The translations under genes and the position numbers were made by a program. Positions 10,279 through 21,700 of a DNA stretch of 64,000 nucleotides are shown piece after piece. The stretch covers positions 2,046,501 through 2,110,500 of the forward strand of contig CP025324.1 of assembly GCA_004014935.1 (NCBI GenBank), given 5' to 3'. Below the pieces are notes generated by a model that was not told the DNA's origin, did no database searches, and saw nothing but the letters and a program-made list of their open reading frames with translations. The DNA is from Saccharomycopsis malanga (taxonomy: Eukaryota > Ascomycota > Saccharomycetes > Ascoideales > Saccharomycopsidaceae). The first letter of the stretch is position 1. The number at the start of each line of letters is the position of its first letter.

Positions 10279-12480
10279 TCAAATCCCCACCCGGAAAAGC
10301 ACTTGTTTCTGCTTTTTCTTCTTCTTACCATTTTCGGTAGTGTTGTCAGATGGCGCGTTAGAGGACGTTGCCAGTGAGTTTGAAGATGCATCGCTGTTGG
10401 TTATGGGCTGTTTTCCCCATTTTTTTACCGATTCAGAATCCGGTTCAGCCGGTTTGGAGTGGCTAGTGACTTGCAACTGAGGCGTTGTTTTAGGCTTTGT
10501 ATACGAAATTCTAACACCATTGGAAGAAGTGGTACTTTTTTGCACCAGACTTTTACCAGACAGTGATGTTTTAGTAGTCATGTATGTGTATTTCACACTT
10601 CGGTTCACTTTTGGCGCCTTTTCGACCTGTGTAGGCAACGACGGAAATTCTTCGAGACTGCTGGCTGTTTGTTTAGGTTTTGAGGTACTTGACGAGGATG
10701 AGGACGCCCACGATGCCGAACTGTCACTTAAACGGAGCTTGGAAAACTCCTCGGCATTAAGAGACGGCGGACCAGTGGTCAATGGTTTTTTCTTGCTTAA
10801 GGTCCGGTACCTGACTTGATTGTTAAGTGCCACAGGTTTGGCACCAGTAGATTTGAGAGCAGGAAATGCTTCGGTTGAATTGGACAAGCTTCCAGATTTG
10901 GAGCCCCATTGAGGTGTTGGACTTTTGAAAGACAGAGAACCAAACGATTGAGAAAGAGTTGGAAACAGATTTGCACTGCGGTTTCCACTAGGTGCTGCAG
11001 CCCATACTGCTTTGGACCCACTTGTCGATGAACCGGTCATCGATGAAGCCCCAAGAGCCGGAAACTTATCAGCATTACCTCCAAGACTTTTCTCGACAAG
11101 ATCCTGTAGCTCTTGCTTCTTTGCCTGTTGTTGTTTAGGCACAAGCTGACCGATTTCCTGAATAAGCAACGAAAGCTCCGTCTTGGATTGACTGGAAAAC
11201 AATTCCTTATACTCATAAAGCAACTCCTGGGCACTCAATCGGTTGCTATGTAAGAAATCCTTATTGATTTTCCGAAACTGGTCAAATTTTTCTTGCGAAT
11301 AAGAGAGATAATGACGAGCGCGCTCCTCTAACCGAAGTTTCTTGGTATCATACAGGTCACGATGTTCTTGGTCGGGATTAGTAGGACTGTTAAACGTGGA
11401 TAATGTAGAACGTAACCTGCGACCGGAAGTTGAACTTTCCGACCGAAAACCCCCGGTAGATTGTAAGGTCCGGTCGTTTCCGACCAAGGATGGATGCTCA
11501 CTAATCATATGAGCCTTTAATGAAAATTCGTCGGCAAATGCAACAAACTTTTGCTCAAGACATGAACTCACAGGACAAACAAAATGCTCCTCGTTGAAAT
11601 GAGACGACAAGTCCTGATAGTTCTTGAAATGCCTAGGATGAACCGGGTCAATCCGGTCACACACGTGACATCGTTCATGCTTCTCACGTAAATGGATATT
11701 GAGTTCGTCATCTGAATAAAACAATTGTTGGTGACAGAAAGTGCACCGAGGATGGCCTTTAAAACCGTCTTTTTTGTTGCCATCTCGTTGGTGACGTTTG
11801 AGTTCGGCTGCGGTGTAAAGTGGGAGTTCGCAAGTGAATGCTTTCTTATGTATTCCGCAAAGAAGACAGTAATAGCGGTCGTGGACAGATTTCACGTGGT
11901 TTGCAAGCTTTTTGAATGTTGGAAACTCCTCGGCGCAGTCGGAGACCGGACATTGGTTTTTAAGAAGATCTAAAGTCTGATTTTGGGCGACTTGAGAAGT
12001 AAACCCGATCGCATATTCATCATTGGTCGCGATAATATCTGCAGGGGAAAAGTCGGCGTAATTCCGATCAGTGATCTCAGTAATGATGGTATTACCTTTG
12101 TTTTCTGTTCGACATACAATACACGACCGTTTTTGGAAAAGTGCCCTGTGACGAAACGTACATACATGGCAAGTAACATGGTTGCAATCAGATACACCAG
12201 CCAACTGGATCTTATTAGTGCAAATTATACAACGTTCCACTTCTTCCACGTCATCGTCATCATTATCATCAGCGTCGTTACCATTGGCTCCTTCGGCGTT
12301 TTCTTGGACCGCAAAGGCTCTTTTCCACGTCCCTGTTGTTGAAGTCTTTTCATTTGGTCGCCGAGTTTTATTACCGTTTCCACGCTGATTCCGTCTAAAT
12401 GGCTTGCCATTGTTGCTGGCAGACCCAAGACCCAGTGATCCTTCGGGCCGTCTATTGCCCCTGCTATTCTGACTACTCAT
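10279..12480 (-). CDS. HEL2: Hel2/ZNF598-type RING E3 ligase of ribosome quality control
   Basis: This 733-residue protein has a C3HC4-type RING at about residues 83-123 (CIICTNKIQLAGVSDCNH, CHVCTFRHR, CIVCR). A chain of C2H2-like fingers follows to about residue 340 (CPVSDCAEEF, YYCLLCGIHKKAFTCE, CTFCHQQLFYSDDELNIHL, CHVCDR, CPVSSCLEQKF). This is the arrangement of yeast Hel2 and human ZNF598, which ubiquitinate ribosomal proteins on collided ribosomes and trigger quality control and no-go decay. The C-terminal half is Ser/Thr/Lys-rich and looks disordered, with recurring FPAL/FPSL motifs. The protein ends in a Lys-rich stretch followed by LFRVGI. An Asp-rich run precedes the RING. The ATG at 12480 is clear. 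Confidence 0.88.
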   Translation of the reverse strand: MSSQNSRGNRRPEGSLGLGSASNNGKPFRRNQRGNGNKTRRPNEKTSTTGTWKRAFAVQENAEGANGNDADDNDDDDVEEVERCIICTNKIQLAGVSDCNHVTCHVCTFRHRALFQKRSCIVCRTENKGNTIITEITDRNYADFSPADIIATNDEYAIGFTSQVAQNQTLDLLKNQCPVSDCAEEFPTFKKLANHVKSVHDRYYCLLCGIHKKAFTCELPLYTAAELKRHQRDGNKKDGFKGHPRCTFCHQQLFYSDDELNIHLREKHERCHVCDRIDPVHPRHFKNYQDLSSHFNEEHFVCPVSSCLEQKFVAFADEFSLKAHMISEHPSLVGNDRTLQSTGGFRSESSTSGRRLRSTLSTFNSPTNPDQEHRDLYDTKKLRLEERARHYLSYSQEKFDQFRKINKDFLHSNRLSAQELLYEYKELFSSQSKTELSLLIQEIGQLVPKQQQAKKQELQDLVEKSLGGNADKFPALGASSMTGSSTSGSKAVWAAAPSGNRSANLFPTLSQSFGSLSFKSPTPQWGSKSGSLSNSTEAFPALKSTGAKPVALNNQVRYRTLSKKKPLTTGPPSLNAEEFSKLRLSDSSASWASSSSSSTSKPKQTASSLEEFPSLPTQVEKAPKVNRSVKYTYMTTKTSLSGKSLVQKSTTSSNGVRISYTKPKTTPQLQVTSHSKPAEPDSESVKKWGKQPITNSDASSNSLATSSNAPSDNTTENGKKKKKQKQVLFRVGI

Positions 12481-12850
12481 GCTATGTATATTTAATTCTA
12501 TGGTTTCTTGAATATTGGTTGTTAAAAGATTTTCATTTTGGATTTTTCATATTAAAAATGCTGACTAAGCACGAATGAGATATGAAGGGGGTGTTCAATA
12601 TAATATTGAAGGGAAGAACTGATTTACTTTTGGCTTTTTTTGAATTGGAAATGAGTTTTGGATGTTTGTTGTCAATTGGTGGGTTTTATATATTTTAATA
12701 GGGCTATTGGATACGCCAATTAATGGTAAATTAAGTAGGTTAATGGTAGTATGTATTTGGGGGTATCTAATGATGATGAGATTACTATGGTGATTCTATA
12801 ATTCTATGATTTGATTAGTTAATATATATATTAATAATAATGATAATGAT
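12481..12850. other. HEL2 upstream region
   Basis: This is an AT-rich promoter region for HEL2 with TA- and TAATAA-rich runs. I see no gene. Confidence 0.4.
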
Positions 12851-13025
12851 AATAATAATATCATCCATTTTGAGCCCAGTACATGTCAGTTGCACTTGCC
12901 TTTAATCACCGTACGCATCGTAAAAACAGTTAATAAAAAGTGTTCGTATGGGGAATCGAACCAGTGTGCTTGTTAGGTCTTTTTTCTCTTCTCCCAGAGC
13001 ACTGAGCCATACGTCCCAGGTGCTC
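12851..13025 (-). mobile_element. SINE-like element, internally short copy
   Basis: Read on the minus strand the order is: GGGACGTATGGCTCAGTG (A box region), an A-rich segment, GGTTCGATTCC (intact B box), TTTTTACGATGCGTACGGTG, then directly TGACATGTACTGGGCTCAAA and an ATT-rich tail. About 120 bp of the body present in the 36913 copy is missing. The flanks are both rich in ATTAAT, so a target duplication cannot be called with confidence. Confidence 0.65.
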
Positions 13026-14008
13026 ATTAATATTATTAGCAAACTTTAATGGTTTTATTTCCAAGCTTTCATAAAGTTAGCAACTCTTCTTTATTGCATC
13101 TTATTAATTTGACATTTCGTTGTGAAAATATAGAAATCAACTATACTTTTCAGACTATTAACTGGAAATTGTCAAATTGTCAAATTCTATCATGGATTAT
13201 ACTTTTCATACTTTCGTCAACTATCAAATTAACATCTTAGGCAACGTAGAGCCGTTATGAAGTGTCAATTCTTTAATATTATAAGCATAGAGTGCATCAG
13301 TAACCAAGCTTCTACGAATTATTTGAGTAAATAATGAGACAGTTAAATCCACCAATGATATTAACAAATTTGAAAGATCTAATTCAATTGTGCTCAACAA
13401 TAGGAATATTAACACGTCTTAATCAATTGATACGTCATATAAATCAAAATCTGTAATTCTGTTGATTTTAAATAGTACAAGCTATCGATCAACCAAAAAT
13501 TTCGGTAATATGACCGCTTTTATAGATAAGTAAGAATGGGCTATTTATATAAAGTGCAGAAAAAACAATAGCTGATTATATATAAGAATAAGTCTAAAAT
13601 TAAGGAGGACATAAAACCTTAAATATTGCTTAGAACAGTGTGATACCTGAAAGGATAATCGAAGGATCTACACAACCGCGTAGACTCAGAAGAGTAACTA
13701 AATAGGAAAACGGCATTTACTCAAGTACCGACTCGTATGTCTACCCAATAAGGATTAGTAAATGAAACAATGATTGCCCAGAAGAGCAAAAATATAATAA
13801 ACAGTTTAATGCATCTACTCAATCAGATCATAGGACTAGAAACATATAATAGTTTACCACCAATGATACACTTCTTTAACATTATCCAAATTTATCTTTA
13901 ACCAACTTGGATTACGTAATAAGGTTAATAGCCCTGTATTTATTATAATATCAACATTGCATATTAGAAGATGTAATGAAGAATAATAATCAACAAGCAA
14001 CTGTTAGA
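13026..14008. other. Intergenic, GEP4 upstream
   Basis: About 1 kb of AT-rich sequence with only short chance frames. I find no repeat copy or RNA gene. Part of it must be the GEP4 promoter. Confidence 0.45.
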
Positions 14009-14661
14009 ATGAACATTAGTGCTACTTTGAATGTGTTCAGGCTTATAACAAGCCCTAGCCTATGTCTTCCGCACCTCCAGGTGCCAACTTTCAACGATTT
14101 AGCATTTCCATTAGAAGGTATACCCAAGTTTGGAGGTAAAATTAAGGCTATTGTATTGGACAAGGATAATTGTTTTGCCCAAAAATACGACGACAAGGTG
14201 TGGCATGAATACAAAGTATGTTTGGGATGTATCATAACATAGTTCAGAATATTAACAAATTGTAGAAAAGATGGGAAACTTTGAAAGCTACTTATCCGAA
14301 AGAGAATATTCTCATTGTCAGTAACTCAGCAGGCACAAATGACGATATTGGCCATCAAGAGGCAGCTCGTTTGGAAAAAAATACTGGTGTGGCTGTCTTT
14401 CGACATTCCACAAAGAAACCAGGTTGTTATCCCGAGATTTTAAAACATTTTCAGGATAAAAATATCATTGAAAGTCCCAGCGAATTAGCTATTGTAGGCG
14501 ACCGTCTTTTTACCGACATGCTAATGGCAAACATGATGGGTTCTTATGGTGTTTGGACAAGTCAAGGCGTCCAAGAATCGCAAAGTTTGATTTGTAAAAT
14601 TGAGAGAAGCGTCTATCGTAATTTGATTACTAGAGGATTCTATCCCCCAAGCCCTAAATAG
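14009..14661 (+). CDS. GEP4: GEP4, mitochondrial phosphatidylglycerophosphate phosphatase (one intron)
   Basis: Exons are 14009-14215 and 14266-14661, with a 50 nt intron (donor GTATGT, branch TATTAAC, acceptor TGTAG). The spliced product has 200 residues. It matches Gep4, the HAD-family phosphatase that makes phosphatidylglycerol for cardiolipin synthesis at the mitochondrial inner membrane. Visible motifs are MNISATLNVFRL at the start, VPTFNDLAFP, the HAD motif I KAIVLDKDNC (DxD-type), LIVSNSAG, HSTKKPGC, and the motif IV region VGDRLFTDMLMANMMGSYGVW. I start at the second in-frame ATG (14009), because homology begins exactly there. An upstream ATG at 13976 would add 11 Asn/Gln-rich residues. 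Confidence 0.92.
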
Positions 14662-14789
14662 TATTTTAAGTAAGACATGCTTATTGATGGTATATTTTCT
14701 GTAGTTTGCTTAATCTTAATTCAGGCTTTCAAAAATAAAACTTTTTCAATACCATTGACATAGCGTTGTAGTAAACACTAAAACTTATA

Positions 14790-15690
14790 TTATACTTTTA
14801 GGCAAAAAAACAGCCAAAGTTTGACGCCATTTTACAGTCAATATGCAGCTTCCATATGAATGTGATAATGCAAACCAGAAATTAGAATAGCAAAAAAACG
14901 AAAACCAAAAGTCGAAGGAACGTTAAAACATTTACAACTTTGAGTTGAACAGGAATAATAGTTTGTTCAAAACGGAGTCCTCTGAACAGAGAAGTGAGAA
15001 ACACAATTTTTAACAGATTATTTGTTATTTTCGACAAAATGATATTTTCTCACTATCAGACAAACTATTCAAGCCAACTTTTAGAATAAAGTCCATGGTA
15101 TAAAACTCTAAACTTTACATAGTATAGAAATATAATGTTTGTACGATTTTGTTTGCTTTAACGACTCTAGAATATCATCTAAAAGAATCAACTTTTTGTC
15201 AAAATTGGCAATTTTCCGTTTTATCAAATATTTATTCTCCGGTCTGAATGTTGTTACTACAAATAGTACTATAATATTGGAGAAAATTCAGGATTATGGG
15301 TTATGTTTTTTTGAATCAAGATAGTCTGACTAGTACAGATTTAATTCAATAAAACGTTTGATGATTATTCCAAAACGACGAGAGCGCGAATTGAGTCAAA
15401 AAACCAAAGTGAGGAACGCCACACTTCATTTTCTGCACTATTCTGCACTATTTTGTGTGGCGCATGGCCTAACCAACTTGGCCACCTGGCAATAGTAATA
15501 AGCATATCTTTACTTTTCAAGAATATATTTTGGCAGTTAATAAGCTCATTCTTTGTTAAACGTATAAACAGAGATAAAAAGGTTATTGGATTAATGAATG
15601 ATACTACCCCCTGAGCCTGCTGGGTCTTTTTTTCTCTTCTTCGAGTGTACTAACCACTGAGCCATTTGGCCTAGTGGCTCATCACTACAC
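14790..15690 (-). mobile_element. Long tRNA-headed element, copy lacking a 277 bp internal segment
   Basis: On the minus strand the order is: SINE-type head (CCACTAGGCCAAATGGCTCA; A box intact) at about 15690-15590; a linker with CATTCATTAA and a GTTTATAC stretch; the tRNA-Thr-like module (GGTGGCCAAGTTGGTTAGGC) with its hairpin; the AT-rich middle; and a 3' part ending near 14790. It is collinear with the copies at 29098 and 42152 but lacks a 277 bp block that both of them have. The junction sits at a shared GAG. The left boundary is approximate. No clear target duplication was found. Confidence 0.65.
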
Positions 15691-15759
15691 CGCTAATAAA
15701 TAAACGATATATTACAATCACTAAATAAACATATTAAAATTCTTGATGACGCGCACACA

Positions 15760-18700
15760 CTAAAGATATGCTCTCCACAAGGAGTCTAACTGGGCGAGGT
15801 TTCTAGGATTGACTGCCTGGGCAATCAAGTCGTTAACGTTTTGAGTAGTGACAGCAGTTGCGGTGCTGACAGAGCAGATTTTGTTCAATTTAGCAAGGAT
15901 TAAATCGGAGTTGACACGGACCAATTCTCTTAGTAAAGTGCCTTGGGCACTAGTGCGTAAATGTTGAGCGAACCAGGAGACTAGTTCGTCACGGACGAAC
16001 AAGTTTAAATAGTGTTCCAACAGAAATTCTGGTTCTGAAAGAGATTTAGCAATGATTAAGATGTACACCGAAAGGATTCCTTCCATAGCCACGTCACCAA
16101 TGAGCTTCTGAATGTTTGGGGTCAACCGGAAAGGCACAGGTTCGGTATTGTAAATGACAGGGGCCTTACGCTGATAGGCAGGGCTGAGAACTGTGCTGTT
16201 GAACCACTGGTCATTGATATTGTTGGTTTTGTTAGGAAGCATTTCGGATGTCCAGACGTTACCTGTTGAGAGACTGATGCTGATCTTATGAGGTTGACGA
16301 GCAGTGATGGACATCATATGAGTCATGAAGATAAAGGAGGCATATTGGGAAGCAAACTGTTTTCTGAATAGCCAAAAGTCCTCATATTTGGAGTACAAAT
16401 TAATGAAGTGATCATGAACAATGTTTGATGGCACATATAATGTCTGGATAGCAGTGAAGATTTCTGTTTTCAAGCTGGCCATGTCGGGTTTTGGCAATTT
16501 GGGATCCAAGGACTGGCGCATCTTCTTGACAGCAAAGAAAAATGGATCCTCCAAGTTTTGGTTTTTATCCAAACAATATTGTTCGTAGATTTTGTGTAAA
16601 GTGACGTCATCATTATCATGTTTCAATATCCTGATATGAGGCGACAATGCTACAGCAATAGGAACAGTGAGTTTGATGTGACGCGACCGTGCTTGCACTT
16701 TTTTATCTAGAACACCACCTAACAAACGGAACATTTGGAAGATACGTTCTTCACGTCTTGAATGTCTGGTAGAAGGAAACTGTACAGAAAACTCATGGAG
16801 CGAACCATTGTGGCCACGGATTTGCAACTTTTTAAAACACGAAGTATAACCTCTGATTATTTCCAAAGTAGGAAGAAATCTTTCAATCTTTACAAAATGA
16901 GTGTTACTATCTTCATTCAACAAATATTGACCCGGAACTTCAATCTCTTCAAACTTTTGATATTGAAATTCTATGAGATGTGGACACAAGTTTTCAAGAT
17001 TTAACTTATTGAACCGTCTGTCTAACTTATTTTCAAGCCGTTCTCTCCATCTCAACAACTTGTTAATATATTCTAAAAAGTTTGGCTTACTTTCAATTAA
17101 ATCTTTTTCAAACTCTACCCGAATAATTCTGGGCAAAACAGTTCCTGCAAACCGGGCAATGTTGTTCTCCATTTGCTGAGGAAGTTTGGTATCTTTGCTA
17201 GGATTGTTCATTCTGTTATAAGACTGGATGCCATCGTTCAACAAGGCTACTACTAATCTATAGGCATCTTCATCAGCATTGGACTTGAACCGTTGTGTGA
17301 TTTGATCCACCAAGAGCTCCATAGATAATGCTAATAAAGGATAGGATGTTTTGGATATAAGCATGATTTCTTCAACATATTCCCATGGTTGACCAGAACC
17401 TTTTCCGAGAGAACTGGCTGCCCGATTCATATCAGACGTTGGTGGATCCAATGGTTTGGTATTGGTTTCTTCAGAATGTTCTCGATCTTTAGTAAAAGAA
17501 TTGTTTTCATTCGTGACATTATTTTCGTTGATAGAGAATTCTTTATCTTCTTTATTTACAGTACTGTTAGTTACTGAAACATTTTGTTTCTCAGGGGTTT
17601 CGTCATCAAATTTATCTTTCAGTTTTGAATTATCAGTCATTTCAGTGTCTTTTGAAGCTTCATTTGATTCAACATGTTTTATTTCAATGTTTTTAGTCTC
17701 AGAATTATTCATTTCAGCATCTTTCATTTCAGTATCTTTTGTTTCAGTATTTTTTATTTCAGTGTCTTTTATTTCAGTATCTTTTGTTTCAGTATCTTTT
17801 ATGTCAGTATCTTCAATTTCGGTAGCTTTTATTTCAGTATCATTTTTATCAGTATTATTAGTAATTTTATCTTGATCCGTATTTTTATTTTCAATAGTTG
17901 GAGAATCTTTCTCTTTATTGTCTGAATTTTGTATAATATTAATCAGTTTTTCATTTGAATTATCAACTGATGTAATATCTGATTTAATATCTGATTTGAT
18001 ATCTGATTTGATATCTGATTTGATATCTGATTTGATATCTGATTTGATATCTGATTTGATATCTGATTTGATATCTGATTCAACATCTGATTCAACATCT
18101 GATTTAATATCTGATTTGATATCTGATTTGATATCTGATTTAATATCTGATTTAACATCCAACTTATCACCTGATTTATTGTCCAATTTATTATCCGTCT
18201 TATCACCTACTTTGTTATCCACTTTACTATCCAATTTAATATCCACCTTACTACCACTCTTCTCCGATTTATTGACAATTTGTCTTTGAATAGCAACAAA
18301 ATCCTCTTTTGTAGTTCTTAAAGGAAAATGCAATGCTTGAGGAAAACTTTTAGCAATTAAAATCAAAATATTTCTAACCAATTTTGCTTCTTTATGAGAT
18401 AATGAAGTTAATAACTGAGGAATAAAAGTAATCCAATACCAAACAGGAACTTCACCTTTATATTTCAAAAATTCCATAGTCAAAGTATTATTTTGATCAT
18501 CCAAACTAATGATCCAAAGGATTAACAGCAAAAATTGTTTTGATTTTTGATTTTTATACAAACCAGCGGCATTTAAAAAACAAGTCAAGGCGTTTCCTAA
18601 ATATTTCAGAATATTTTGTTGATTTTGTTTCATTGCTGATTGTTTGAATAGATTATAATTGAAAAAACCCCATTCCGCCCAAGCATTAGGTAATGTTGAA

Positions 18701-21700
18701 TCTAATTGAATAGCAGTTGCAAAAGATTGATTAGCTTCTTCTAAAGCATTGAGTTTGGTTTGAAACATACCTTTGAGTGTGAAGAATTCTGCCTTTTGAG
18801 CCGCTCCAAAATATGCCAAATTAGTATTGCTAATAACATCCAAGCCAGAGTTTAATTCTGTCAAGTTTTGATAATGACATTTGGCTTGTTCATTCAATTT
18901 GATAAAAGCCTCTGCAATCTCGATATTGGGTAGGGTATATATTTTTGTTAATTGACTTATACACACCTCAGGTAATCCCTGTTTACGAGCAACATGTGCA
19001 AACCGATTAATCATGTATGCTGTTTCGTGATATCCCCGGAAAGCGTATAGATTACCACTTGTCGACCCAAGAAATGGTCGATTGAGGATACTAAGAAGAT
19101 TGTACGCGTGTAATCTTTGGGTGCAAAGGTCATTCCATATTATAATGTCATCCCATACGTTTGGTAGTCGTTCCCGCCATGTTTCAAGTACTCGTTTTAA
19201 TTCTTCCGACTTGTGCTCCATGTTTTGTATGTTTGCTGCCGTCAACGAGCTGTAAATCTTACTTGCCTCACTAAATTCAACATATTGTTGAAACAAATGA
19301 AGCAAAGACACGTGTGCTCGTGTTGGTCTTGTAGGAAGACTTGCCCATTTACTTAAAGACAACTGGATACCTTCATCGCAGCAATTTATCAACTCCGTCA
19401 TTGCCTGCTCTTGTTGTGCAAACCCTTGAAGATTCAAAAATGTCCGAAACACTTGTCTTCGAGGCGTTGGAACTTCAATTATTGTCCGTATTGATTGTTC
19501 CAATGGCCCTTTGTCATCATTCCAGTTTGCAACTCTCCATCCACATTCAAGAAGTAAATCCGTATAGTTTTCATGTTTTGCAAGCTCCGTAAGAATATCC
19601 CAATGCTGTAACTTTTCCGCACAGGAAATCCAATTGTCCTCCCACAAGGCATATTCTGCTTCCGAATATTGAAAAAGCCCAGCTCGAGCTTTAATTTGAG
19701 CTGCTTCATAATACTTGAGTGCCTTACCATACATACCGAGTTGCTCATGTGACAATGCACTATTGGTTAAACTAAACCGCGCACGACGTCGCCAAAACCC
19801 ATAAAACATATCCAATTCTTCAAGTTCCGCGTATATCTCCGAACAGGCATTATCCGCTGCTTCTTTCACCGCGCCACCGCTCTCCGATTCTAATCCGCAA
19901 ATCAAGTGCAACGCTGAATAATGCGCTGAGAATGCTGATCCGAGGTACCGAGCGACATGTGGTGGGATCCGAACGCTACAACGTTCCGCGCCCATAAGAA
20001 GTCCCTGTATCACGTTTGGTGTACGCTTTGCTTGCCGAAGATGATATTCTTTGGTCAACAAACACGTAAAGGCCACTTCTAAGTCATGTGTTGCTGGCCA
20101 AGCAGCTGCAAACAAATCTGCCCATACTGAGTTGACTCGGGCAGCATCATGCCGAAGAACTTCAATTAAAGGTGCAAGGATATCGCCTGCGGTCACCGCG
20201 CGGAGCTCTTTTAAAAACTTTTGGTGGTGACTTAATGTTTCTTTAAGATTGGTTTCCGGGTGGTCCGATTGACCAGAATCCCCGTTATCAATAATATCGG
20301 CCAAATATCCCAAATTGGCAAACCGAAATTCACAATGCAGCAAAGAAACCCTGGAATCCAAGTTAAAAGCACCAATAAGAAGCTCAGTAGCTTGCATAAG
20401 CCATGGATACTCGGCTAAATAATCCCAATTTTGCTGCTGGATGACATAATACAAACGTTTAGTGATGTCGTCCTCAATGCTACGGTTTAAGATACTCATT
20501 AAACGGCGGCGGATTCCGACATCCGGATGACGTGTGCCAACAAGAAATGGTTGCTCTAACCTATGAGTGAGGTCGGAAGACACAAATGATTTATCCTCGA
20601 AGATTTTGATAATAATTTTATAAAAGCTTTTGCTGAGCAACTGTGAGAGGTCGCGCCGAGCCTCGAAATTGATCATTTTACCTAGGATGGCGGCCTTTTC
20701 TTTGCTCGTCGGAAAGATGTTTTCGGTCGCAAATACAAAACGGTGAACAATTGATAATACTTTAGTAAGAATGCCATGATCTGAGGTTTTTTCAATAAGC
20801 TGCGCTAAAAGACTAAGATAAATACGCCGTTGGTCGCCAAGATACGAAATACGTTTTGCAGCAAAACTTAAAAGCTTTTCAAGCAACTTAGACGTCATCT
20901 TTGCTTCCTCTGCCAGTTTCGGCTCTAAAACTTCAGAGGGCTCCTTAGAAATGCTTACGTGATCCTTACAGAGTTTACCGAAAGTTTTCATAATGTTCGG
21001 AAAGAGTGGAGTTAACCTTTCTGGTTTGTAGTTAGCAACGGTCCAACATAAGGAAACACCAGCGGCCATGGATGACGTGCTGCTCAAGTCGTCCGAAATG
21101 ACATTTATTAACAAATTGAGGAAACTTTTGACCTCTTCGGGCTCGGTTTCAGGATCCTCGGCGGTTTCAGACTGGATGGCCCGAAGCATAACCTCCAATA
21201 CTTTTTGCAAAGCCTCCTGAACATCATGATTGTCGGACCGAATGGCCTTGTCTAGTAAATCCTGTAACGCACCAAGGTTTTCGAGCACCCATTCCGAGCT
21301 TTTGTGACTCAAAGCAACCCCAACAACCTCTAATGAATTGATGCAGTAGCATAAAATGTTGCTGTTGCCGCTATGTAAATCCGGTTCGGTTAAAAATTTG
21401 TCAAAAAACGATAGTTTGACGTTAACTTCGGGCCAGAAGCTTGGACCAAGAAGTACATGTAAAACAGCCAATGCCCTTTTGTTCAACTCGGCGCCGGAAC
21501 TCCGCAGTGTGCTGATGCATACGTAACGGATAAGGAAAGTTATAAATGCCTCCTTTTGACCAAACGGAATCGTTTCTTGGGCCGTCGGTGCGGTCTCGGC
21601 TCGAGACTTGGTTTCCCAGTACAAAATTAACTCTGCAATATCCATTGCCAAGCACTGATTTTCAATCGACGCGTTTGGAAGAAGTGTGAGTTTGCCCATT

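Noticed and set aside
17918-18289. SDLI-repeat frame opposite TRA1
   Set aside because: Antisense of the KSDI repeat; the TRA1 frame has flanking homology and the antisense has none.
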